A DNA stretch of 64,000 nt, from assembly GCA_025175895.1 (NCBI GenBank), contig CM045992.1, forward strand, positions 121,050,377-121,114,376, given 5' to 3'. Positions within the stretch are counted from its first letter, which is position 1. Every line of letters begins with the position of its first letter. Positions 1-9,700 of the stretch are shown here, piece by piece. The notes below the pieces were generated by a model. The model was not told the origin of the DNA, did not search any database, and worked only from the letters and a program-made list of their open reading frames with translations. This stretch comes from Wurfbainia villosa. Lineage: Eukaryota > Streptophyta > Magnoliopsida > Zingiberales > Zingiberaceae. The translations under genes and the position numbers were made by a program.

Positions 1-702
1 GATCACACCAAGCCCCGCGTTTACCACCATCCTTCCGCCCACAGGCAGCCCTCCAAGACCCGCCATCTCACCACCCTGGCACCTGGCGGGGATGGCGCGC
101 CGGATGCGCTCCCTCCTCCTCCTCCGCCGCCGAATCTTACTGACGATGGGACTCTCCTCTCTGTCGACGAGAACCTTGACCCGCTCAGCGCTGGAATGAA
201 AAGAGTTAGCCGCGATCCGAAGCCGTGGCGCGGGGCGAGGCGGGTCCGATCCAGCTGGGCCTCGAAGGAAGAGGAGGGAGCGGAAGGCACCGACTTCAAA
301 TCCGGCGGCGGAGAGGATGCCGCGGATGACGGATTACCAGAACCGACTGGGAGTCCATCGGAGAGGAACGACAGGAGAATGGCTGGGGTTAGGGTTAGGG
401 TTTCCGAAAGTAGGGACGCTGGGACTGATGCAGTAATGGATGCCCCCTCGGATACGGACGGGGGAGATTGGTATGATCGGGACGGACATTGGCCTTCTGC
501 GGAGGATGGCGGGGTGCGGTCCTGGCTCGAGGGGCTGGGGCTGGGCAGATATGCCCCTGTTTTCGAGATACACGAAGTCGATGACGAAGTGCTGCCACTG
601 CTAACGTTGGACGATCTGAAAGACATGGGGATCAATGCGGTAGGCTCCAGGAGGAAGATGTTCTGTAGCATCCAGAGGTTGAGGAAGAACATGGATTCCT
701 AA
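1..702 (+). CDS. SAM-domain protein, 5' truncated by window edge
   Basis: The frame is open from base 1 to the stop at 700-702, so the gene starts upstream; the first internal ATG at 196 is probably not the start. About 233 residues are visible. The first three quarters are low complexity, rich in Pro, Gly, Asp, Ser and Arg, and look disordered. The last ~65 residues form a sterile alpha motif: a GVRSWLEGLGLGRYAPVF helix, then EVDDEVLPLLTLDDLKDMGI, then a basic helix with RRKMFCSIQRLRK. Plant proteins with a single C-terminal SAM domain act as self-associating or protein-binding adaptors. The exact role here is unknown. The exon is GC-rich compared with its 3' flank. A hexamer repeat resembling telomere sequence lies inside the frame near 383-400. 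Family assignment is firm; orthology is not. Confidence 0.85.
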   Translation, partial: DHTKPRVYHHPSAHRQPSKTRHLTTLAPGGDGAPDALPPPPPPPNLTDDGTLLSVDENLDPLSAGMKRVSRDPKPWRGARRVRSSWASKEEEGAEGTDFKSGGGEDAADDGLPEPTGSPSERNDRRMAGVRVRVSESRDAGTDAVMDAPSDTDGGDWYDRDGHWPSAEDGGVRSWLEGLGLGRYAPVFEIHEVDDEVLPLLTLDDLKDMGINAVGSRRKMFCSIQRLRKNMDS

Positions 703-2689
703 AGTGAACCCAAAGTTTGTCCAACATTGCGACAAGGCATTCGATACAGATCTTCGCCGTCTAAATACTTTTGGTGAACTCTAACTCACATCAATTTGCT
801 TACAATCTTTCTCAGAATCATAATGCCTTGCATGTTGTAAGCCATATATCGTGGACTATTGTATACTTCATGTTGCTTTCTTTCAGAAATACTATGAGAG
901 ATGCCTTCTAATCTAACTCTTTGAAATTCTAGATTATGTAGTTTTCTTACAAAGAGCATCCTTGAAATGTTGTCATTGCCCCCATGAGAAATTTAAGCGC
1001 AAGACTCTATCGATTACTTCGATCCATGTGTTTTCTACCTCACATGTTTTTGATAAAGGCATTGCAGATCATCTTATGGAATCTTGTTGCCCTTTGTTCT
1101 GAGCTTTGTGCTTCATGGTGTCCTTAAAATAATGGTGGCCAATCCACAGCTTATGGCCGTTATCGACATTCGGCGGAAAGTGCGATTGGTAACACCCTTA
1201 CCTCCTTCATATGCATCTACAATGCATTGCTTTGTTGGTCAATGCACAAGTACCTCAACTCTGTGAGACTATTTGCACAATTGAATTTTTAAGGACATGA
1301 GGTTCCATAGTTGCAGTTGTGTAACTTATCTGAAGAGCTGTGTTGTCTCTTCTCACTGCTCGAACATGGCTAACTTTTAGGCTTTCTGAAGTATATTTGC
1401 TATTATATCCTGCAATGAATTAGAGCTCATTGAAGCTTAAGTTCGTTGCACATATACCCTCGTGAAGCCTATGATGCAATGAATTTACCCTGCAGCAGCA
1501 CCTTTGGTGTTTGTTACTATGAAAAAACTAATGGAATCATGATTTTTCAAGTTCAAGATAAATCTAATGATAAGCAGCAGCAGAAGAAAAGAAGATTGTT
1601 GGAAGAAAGAAGCCAAAGGAGAAGAGTATTAGTTGCAGCTCTCAGAAGAAGAAAGAAAAGAAACCCTGGCTGCTGCTAATGAAAGACCAGTAGTGATGAA
1701 TGAAGGTGTGGGGTACAAGGATTTAGCCATGACTTGCCTAGCAGAAGACGACGAATCGCCCTCTCGTGTGCCAGGTAGTTTACCGGTCGAACGAAAAATT
1801 TTATTCATACCGATCAACATGCTCTCTGATCTAATGATTTACTATCAGATTCATTTAGTGGCAATTGATATAGATCTCAATATTTCATTGTTGTAGATAA
1901 TTTATTCTGATCGATTTCCTTAACTGCCAGTAGGGTGTTAATATTGGAGCTGGCTGATAAGTGATACCACAAACCTCAGCCCATGAGGGCTGACATACTA
2001 GAACAATGCCTCCTGATTATTCCTGTAAATCTTCAATCTGATTGCATGGCCTTATTGTTACTGCACACTACAATTGAAGATTATAGATTGCATCTGTTAC
2101 TGACCTATTCACTGGTCCAACAGCACATCCCAAGATTCAGTGTTATGATATCTGGGTCGATGAATCAGATCCTTGTAAGTTGGAAGTCAACTTTGCCAGC
2201 TTAAGATTTTTTTCTTCATGGCGTCACAGATTTGTGTTTAACCACATGTAACTGAGTTGGATTTTTCATTTTGCTGTTTCAGTCCTTTGAAATCAAGTTT
2301 TTTTTTTTTTGTTTTTTGGCTTCAGCATTATTTGGAGGTCATTCGTGCTAGGATTCTATCATAAAACTCTTAATCTATCTGAATTTATCACTTGGCTACT
2401 TGAAAAATAAAATAAAATTCATTTTTCAGCTGATTTAATGTAGATTTAAAAATGTATAAATTAAAAAATAATAATATTATTAAAATATTAGGAATTTTAA
2501 AAATTAATAAAGAGTTTGCTGTGTACAATAAAGAGAAATGTATAGTAAATTTGTTGTGCTGTCTCATAATACTCATTTTTTTCATGCCCAAGCACTCCAC
2601 TCAACGCTCAAGCACTCCATCTCCGTTTCTCACCCGATGTTTGAGTACTTTTGTGGCTCAATATCGTCGTTGAGTAGTTGAATTGTAGT
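703..2689. other. 3' flank of the SAM gene, no supported gene
   Basis: AT-rich sequence with stop codons in all frames. It probably includes the 3' UTR of the SAM-domain gene. Short open frames at 1446-1679 and 1633-1896 encode Lys/Arg/Glu-rich peptides that I do not recognise, without clear splice context. Bases 2400-2580 are very AT-rich. Confidence 0.5.
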
Positions 2690-3165
2690 TGGAATTCATC
2701 GAATTGTGGTTGCCGGTGTCACGGTCATTGGTGATCGTAATTGCAGTCGATTTAGATCGTGATTTGATTGGTGATTGCAGTTCAATCAAATTTCGATTGG
2801 AATCCACTGCGATTGCGGCCGCAACATTAGCGTTCGCAATTTATTTGGATTCCAATTGCAATCCAATTGGAATTTTATTAGATTCTGGTCCCCATCAGAC
2901 TATATTCGGATTTCAATCGAACTGTAATTGGATTTCGATCGAATTGCGATTGAACTCTAGTCACGGTCCGATTGGTTGGACGACAACAGCAATGTTGACG
3001 GCGACCTTGATGGGTTCAGGTTTGGAGCTCATCAAAGAAGGAAGAGAGCTATCGAAGAAGTAGAGACAGAGAAAAGTAATATACATTTTTCATTACTGTG
3101 CAATCCTATTTGATCCGACGATGAAGAAGCTATCGCGCACGGCGTGCAGCGATTGTCGTCGTATC
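2690..3165 (+). repeat. Copy A of a dispersed GATC/AATTCC-palindrome repeat
   Basis: The body is made of degenerate, largely self-complementary words such as GATTGCGATCGAATT and TTCCAATTGCAATCC. It ends near 3085-3160 with a module (CATTTTTCATTACTGTGCAA, then GATCCGACGATGA) that recurs at 12770-12840, 23470-23535, 42915-42985 and, inverted, at 46790-46870. The shared end module shows a transposed family rather than simple sequence. The left end of this copy is unclear. Confidence 0.6.
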
Positions 3166-3849
3166 AAAACTCTCTTTCTATATATAATTTATTAGAAAAT
3201 TAAAAATTGTAAATAATAAAAAATATTTTTAAAAAATGATATAGATTGAGGCGATATGAATTTTATAAATTTAGAAGTAGATTATTTTTTTAATAAAAAA
3301 AAAGTAAAATATAAAGTAAGGATACAATTATGTAGGTTAAAACTATAAAATCTATTAAATATTTTAAGTCAAAACTATTGAATTGTTGTTTTTGAATTAT
3401 TTCAAATCAAGTCTTAAATCTATTTGAGTTTATGAATAATAAACTTATTCATCTCTTTTTTTTAGTATAATATATTTACTATTTATCCTAAAAATATTTA
3501 TTGCAAATTACTTTTTAAGGAGTGCTCTCATATTAAATTTTTTTTTTGTCAACATAGTATACTTAACGCGTTGACCTAACTAATTGTTGGCTCTCTTCGT
3601 AGATGGTTTGACCTTGGAAAATCAGATGCACTATGAATGCCAAATATTTAAATAGTCAACATAGAATAATGTGATTATTATTTATAGATAAAAGATTAAT
3701 TTCATCAACATACTAAAGGACAGACTCATGCACAAAATTTTCATTAATATAAAATAATTTATTATATGCCATTTTATTCTTATTGCAAGAGAAGTTAATT
3801 ATTCCTGTAATAAAAAATTAAAATATTGTACATATGAAACAAAATTATG

Positions 3850-3850
<1 letters not shown>
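3166..3850. other. AT-rich spacer
   Basis: About 80% A+T with many homopolymer runs and no gene-like frame. It probably lies beyond the polyadenylation region of the minus-strand repeat-protein gene. Confidence 0.5.

Positions 3851-3851
<1 letters not shown>

Positions 3852-3892
<41 letters not shown>
3852..3892. repeat. (AT)n microsatellite
   Basis: About 20 uninterrupted AT dinucleotides. It lies about 130 bp beyond the stop codon of the minus-strand repeat gene, in the presumed 3' UTR. Confidence 0.95.
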
Positions 3893-3896
<4 letters not shown>

Positions 3897-3924
3897 ATGT
3901 GTTTTTTTCATGCGTTCGTCGCAT

Positions 3925-4744
3925 GAGTCCGAGCTCCGTTGCCGCCGGCGGTGGCGGCGGCAGAGTTCTTGGGCGTTTGGTTCTCAAGGCTCTATTCGCC
4001 CACGGTTGGCTCTCGTTTATGGCATTAATTATGTGTAGCTCCACCGCCGTCATTGATCGGCGGCCGAGTCGGGGTTCCTGAGCGCTCCGATATCGAGGCT
4101 CCATCCGCCGGCGGTTGGCTCTCGTCCACTGCATGATGACTAGCTCCCCCGCCGTCACGGATCGGCGGCGGAGTCGGGGTTCCTGAGCGCTCCGATCCCG
4201 AGGCTCCATACGCCGGCGGTTGGCTCTCGTCCACTACATGATGACTGGCTCCACCACCGTCACTGATCGGCGGCGGAGTCGGGGCTCCTGAGAGCTCCGA
4301 TCTCGAGGCTCCATCCGCCGGTGGTTGGCTCTCGTCCACTGCATGATGACTAGCTCCCCCGCCGTCACTGATCGGCGGCGGAGTCTGGGTTCCTGAGCGC
4401 TCCGATCTCGAGGCTCCATCCGCCAGCGGTTGGCTCTCGTCCACTGCATGATGACTAGATCCACCGCCGTCACTGATTGGCGGCGGAGTCAGGGTTCCTG
4501 AGCGCTCCGATCTCGAGGCTCCATCCGCCGGCGGTTGGCTCTCTTCTACTGCATGATGACTTGCTCCACCGCCGTCATTTATCGGTGGCCTAGTCGGAGC
4601 TTTTGAGCGTTTGGATGTCAAGGCTCCATTCGCTGACGGTTGGCTCTCGTTTATGACATAATGACTGGCCCCGCCGCCGTCATTCGGCGGTTTGGCCGGA
4701 GTTCCGTCGGCATCCGAGTGTTTCTTCGCCGGCGCATACCTAAC
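3925..4744 (-). repeat. 105-bp tandem repeat array (coding)
   Basis: The word GGTTGGCTCTCGT recurs every 105 bp at about 4004, 4109, 4214 and onward to about 4635. There are six clear units, a partial unit at the 5' side and a degenerate unit past the stop codon at the 3' side. Since 105 is a multiple of three, the repeat is in frame on the minus strand as a 35-residue unit. Units differ mostly by single bases, which indicates recent expansion or homogenisation. Confidence 0.95.
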
Positions 4745-4844
4745 CTGCACACACGGACAACAAACTCAAAAATCAGTAAGAAAGAAAATGGAAAAAAAAA
4801 ACAAACAAACAAAAACCAGATCATCTTACCAAAATGGATCCCAT
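4025..4844 (-). CDS. Unrecognised protein of 35-residue Ser/Pro/Gly repeats
   Basis: Proposed two-exon model, 244 aa: exon 1 at 4830-4844 (MGSIL), then a GTAAG donor, an 85-bp pyrimidine-rich intron ending TGTGCAG, and exon 2 at 4025-4744. Both splice sites are in phase 0. A TATA box lies about 100 bp upstream. After a 36-residue lead come six units (about residues 37-71, 72-106, 107-141, 142-176, 177-211, 212-244), each running roughly DESQPPADGASRSERSG, TPTPPPISDGGGASHHAV. There is no signal peptide, membrane segment or Cys. Composition predicts a disordered protein; the conserved HH, SERSG and DGGG blocks may be binding or modification sites, which is speculation. The last unit is cut short by a small insertion, and a further unit continues out of frame after the stop. 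I do not recognise the family. It could also be an expanded repeat with fortuitous coding. Confidence 0.5.
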
Positions 4845-4940
4845 TTCTGGTCTCTTGACCCTGTTCTTTCTCAATTGGAACCCTAAATTCTTTCTCCCTG
4901 CTAAAACTTTCTGCGAATATATGCACTGACCCATTATGCT

Positions 4941-4949
4941 TATTTATAG
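4941..4949 (-). promoter_or_regulatory. TATA box of the 35-residue repeat gene
   Basis: CTATAAATA on the minus strand, 97 bp upstream of the proposed ATG. Spacing allows a 5' UTR of roughly 65 bases. It supports minus-strand transcription of the repeat gene. Confidence 0.55.
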
Positions 4950-5111
4950 TAGTGCACGCAGAGAAGGAAGGAAGCATTGGCCCGAGTGGCCGCCGTTGAC
5001 CTACCAACTTTTTGACTTCTTCCCTGGTGTTTGACTCAATCTCAAGTTGACCAGGCAATTAAGTCTGAACCCACGAGATCAAATAGGGAATTCTTGGCGC
5101 TGTGCATAAAA

Positions 5112-5266
5112 AATTAAGACCGCGTTTGGCAGTTTTTTTTTTTTCTATTTTTCAGAAAATACAGTTTATATTTTCTGGAAAATGAAGATATTTTTTTATT
5201 TTTTAAAAAAATAAAAATAAAAAATTGAAAAATTCTCCACCAACCAAACCAAACGCTCCTTGAACA
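5112..5266. mobile_element. Short inverted-end element with T/A-rich core
   Basis: Begins GACCGCGTTTGGCAG and ends CCAAACCAAACGCTCC, so the ends are roughly complementary (CGTTTGG/CCAAACG) around a T- and A-rich core. A related sequence, with the same GGTTGGTAGAGAATTTTT-type edge in the other orientation, lies at 63440-63600. This looks like a non-autonomous MITE-type element found often in plant spacers. Confidence 0.45.
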
Positions 5267-6739
5267 TAGCCTTCCCTTTCTCTTCTCACGTGTGAATTGC
5301 AATAATCTTTTTTCTTTTCTTTTTTGTTTTTGTTTCATCAGATCAAAAAGAAAATTTATTTTCTTGACTGAGTTTTGGCAAGTTGTATAAATTTATGAAA
5401 CGAACGTTTTACCATGACCACAGAAACTCCAATGAGCCAAAGTTTGGTTAATTTGTGACCTTAATTTGGTCTAAGATTTGACCCAAAACGAGGAACATCG
5501 AACCATGAGAAAATACCAAACCAGTGGATGACTCAATTCATTTGTAAACAAATGTCGGCCGAACGACGATCAAGATTGAGTCCTGAATGGACCAGACGAT
5601 CGAGATTGAGTCTCGAATGGATTAGACCGATCATGTAGTTAGTAGAGACTATGAGTGTGAATCCAAGTTAAAAGAATAACTCGGTAAACTCTTCAAAATA
5701 CATGACAATTGAGTCATCATCTATTTGTTTTGTTTGTTTTTTTTTTTCAGAAAAGTAGAAAAGTGTGATTTGTTCATGGCTGACAAGAACATGCACTATG
5801 GCTCTATATATTATTGTGATGGAGCTACATTTAATTAGTGAATGACGAGTTTGATCTTCACTTATACTTGAAATATGCTGCAGATTCCTGTCGCGATTCG
5901 AAATTGATGATTCGATCATTTAAAAAAATATTAATCCTTATTACTTTAAACTTTAAAGATGATTGCGCTACTTATGATTTAATTCATGAATATATTCCGA
6001 TCGAGAGCAAGAGACCAAGTCTTCTTAGTCAATGATTCCTAAGGAGTCTGTGCCAACATAACACGGGATGAGAAGGGAGTCGGCTAATCCTTTCTTATAC
6101 TCAAGTCCGAATAAAAATTAGATCGGAGAAAGAAAAATGCAGCGAGTTTAGAGAGATCTCAAGAGAGTTATCTTCTACTTATATATCTATAGAGAGGCGA
6201 TCTAAATAAGCGTACAAATACCGTGAAAACGTGAAAGGGCGACGGAGTGGGCTCTTCAAAATCTCCTAAAACTCCGCCAAGTCGTTAAACTCCGGAGTCT
6301 TTCTTAAACTCTGTCGAATCCTTTTTAATCGTGCCGAATCGTTCATGATCATTAACAAGTCCATGATCCAGCTGTATATACTATAATCTCCCTATGGCTT
6401 ACCTGTCGACCATAACCTCTCCTATCGAGTCATTGGCGACCAAGTCAAGACGATACCATGTGGACCGTCTTATTCGTCCGGTTCTGGCCCGACCAATGGT
6501 CGAGTCTAATAGCTTGTAGATCAGAAAACTTCCCAGAAATTATCATGTCAGATACATCAAAATTTCTTAGACTTGCAGCGATTGACATTGGAGGTGTTGT
6601 CTTGCCCTCGATGGCCTTCATATATATCCTTTCCAGACTTTACTAAACATACTTCAGTTGCTTCTCTTCCCTGAAATTCAGGGATAAAAAAAAAAAATAA
6701 GAACTTGCTTCTCTGAAAAACGAAGAGAAGCGTTCGTCT
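5267..6739. other. Intergenic, no gene; possible decayed repeat
   Basis: No convincing coding frame. Bases 5550-5640 repeat the phrase CGAGATTGAGTC with variations. Bases 6030-6480 have a higher, even GC content and the look of an old LTR or other repeat, but I see no ends, primer site or coding remnant. The 3' UTR of the kinase gene probably occupies part of 6650-6739. Confidence 0.35.
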
Positions 6740-9700
6740 TCAGCTATTTGCATTTGTAATTTTGCATGCGTTTGCTTGTATTTTCTCCCGCCAATTCTCG
6801 CCCCACAATTTTGCCTCTGCCACAGCTCGTTCTCGGTCGAAATCCTTCTTCGTCAAGAGCCCAACTATTTCTCTCGGCGAGTCATCTTTCTCGGATCGTT
6901 CCGGCTCCCATTTACGGCCAGAAGCTCCCCCCTGGTCGTTCTTCGTGTCGATTCTTCCACCGCCGTGGATTTTTCTTTCGTCATCGTCGCCTCTCGATTT
7001 GTTACTGGAGGTAGGCGAAGAATTGGGATCATAGGCTTGGTTTGCCAAGTAGGACAAAGCAGTTACGACGTCGGCAATGGGAGGGCGATTGGCCGCTTGT
7101 TCTTGGATGCACATTGAGGCTATGGCAAGTGCTTGGTAGAGACCGCGCATAGGGAACCTTCCTTGCAGTTTGGGGTCGGCTAGCCTCGGGAGTTTCCTTC
7201 GATCGTTGAACATGGGCCTCACCTGAGACAAAATAACTGGTTAAAGGAATATTTAAAACGATCGAAAACGAAAAGTGCAAGTTTCGACATTACGACTATC
7301 GAACATCAAGATACACAAACTCAAAATCAAATATTCTCCCCCCTCCACCCCAGTTGGCAAAAGAAGATGGAATTTACCACTGTCTAGTCCAAAAATCTGA
7401 AAGATGGAACTACTGAAAGAGCAATATCAGAGCACATCCAATACATAGGTTTGAATCCAAGTGTCCAACATGGTTGTTTCTATACATTTTTACATATGAC
7501 AAGCAGGAAAATTAAGTGTATCATACTAGTGTGGGTATCTGAGTATCGGTATCGTAAGTAGATAGGAAGGGAATTGCAAAGCATTGAAACCTAAACATAA
7601 TAGGAGAAATATGGTGTACAATTCTGTTATATATTCATAGATCAGATTTGATACCTATGTGAGACAAGCCACAATTATACTCCATGATATTAAAAATCAA
7701 TATACTGGCATGAAACATTGGCTTCGATGGCTACAAGAACATGAGAAAGCATACCCATGCAACAAGGTTTTGTTCGCCATGTGGTTTTGCGCTATCGATT
7801 GCCTTTCGCCCGGTTATCAACTCAAGAAGAACAACTCCAAAACTATAAACATCAGATTTCACTGTCAGCTGCCCGGTCATAGCATACTCTGGAGCACAAT
7901 AGCCATAGGTGCCCATCACTCTCGTCGAAACGTGAGATTTATCACCGGTCGGACCAAGCTTTGCAAGACCAAAGTCTGACAACTTTGGGTGAAAACCCTC
8001 ACTCAAAAGAATGTTGGAAGATTTGAAATCCCTATAAATGACTGGGGGGTTAGCTTTATCATGTAGATACTCCAACCCCTTGGCTGCCCCTGCAGCAATT
8101 TTCATCCTCGTATTCCAGTCCAGTGGTTCCTTGTCAGGCGGGAGATCTGAAATCATTCAAACTCTAATAAATCCAGATAATTCTGAAATCACTGAAGTTA
8201 TTGAACTAAAAGATTATTTCCAGTTTAACTCTACTTAAGCAAGGCCTATTGCCCAAATAAATGCATCATGATGTCAGTCAATTTGATTGTGCAAGAACAA
8301 CAAACACAATCAACTGACTATTTAAAACATTAAAAAGAGCAAATAAAAACAAATAAAATAGCATCACCTTATATCAACTTAAATCATCATATAGAAAACA
8401 AAAGCAAACAAATAGTAACTACAGTATCACTGAGGTTTATTTCCTAAAAATATAAACTAGAGCTCAGGGGCTTTGTTTTGATAGCCAGGAGGTAGTCGAT
8501 CGCTGGACGTTGTAGATCCTATTAATTAGGGGACACTGGGGATTGGAAATAACACCTATTCAGCATCTAGAATAGAGTGCTCAAGGTGAAAAATATAAGC
8601 CATTCCGGGGGAATTTTTGCAGGTCAGGAGAATGGTCAATGCATGCAACCAGATAAGCCATAGATCACAGTCACCTAGATTTTGCAATCTGCTTATTGAG
8701 ATTTATACACAGTCATGTATTTGATAATAATATGTATCTTGTATTACGTCTTCCCTGATTTGCATGAATATTAAATATCTCAACTTGCACAACCAGAATA
8801 AGAATATGACCAATAACAAGGCCAGTCGCCCACTTGTTTCTAATTATTTTCCTTAACAGAGCTAATAGTTACTCTTACACTTTATCTATGTTTGATGTAA
8901 TAATGGTTTAAATTTTCACAATGGACGAGTGAAAATACATTTTCTAAAAAATTAGCAGTGTCTGGTTTGAATAAGCTGGTGAAGAGACTCCGATCCACTC
9001 GTGAAATGCAAAACAAAAGAAAATCAATTTTCAATGTTAAAGGAACCACAAACATGCTACAATATTCTTGCTTTCAACACCTTCAATAGTAAAAGAATAA
9101 ACGGGAAAAAGACTCAAAGATAAGAGTATAAAATCTAAACATGCGCAGTTAATACTATGTTGTTCTTGAGTTCTGTCTCTCACAGACTATATATATACAT
9201 ATGCATATGCATGTATAATATGCATGATATGCAAAATTTATTATAAAAAATGACGGTAAATGAAAATTAGAACTCTTGAGACAGAAACAGTTGGAAATGA
9301 CAAAGAAATAGTACCGAGTAAATGATCTTCCAATGATCCTAATGGCATAAATTCATAAACAAGAAGCCTTTGATCTCCATCAGCACAGTAACCTATAAGA
9401 TTTACAAGATTTTGGTGATGCAGTAGACTGAGCATCAACACCTCCACGAGAAATTCTCTATTTCCCTGTAGTCCATTCCTATCTAACTGCTTGACAGCCA
9501 CGATCTGCCAACAGAATTGGACATCTAAGGCTTCAACAGAATAAACGCGAAACAAATTCAACTATTGAAAAGCAAGAAAATTTATGTGTGTGCGCACATG
9601 AATCCGCACACACTTAGTAAACATCTGAGATAAATATATAATCCAATCCATCTTTCCTAGAAAATACCAGTTGCTCACTGGCAGATTACACTGCAATTTC

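Noticed and set aside
1446..1896. Basic and acidic short frames downstream of the SAM gene
   Set aside because: No recognisable domain, no splice or promoter context, and AT-rich non-coding composition.
4025..4744. Regular repeats resembling a CRISPR array
   Set aside because: The 105-bp units are contiguous and fully homologous without unique spacers, in a plant genome, and stay in reading frame.
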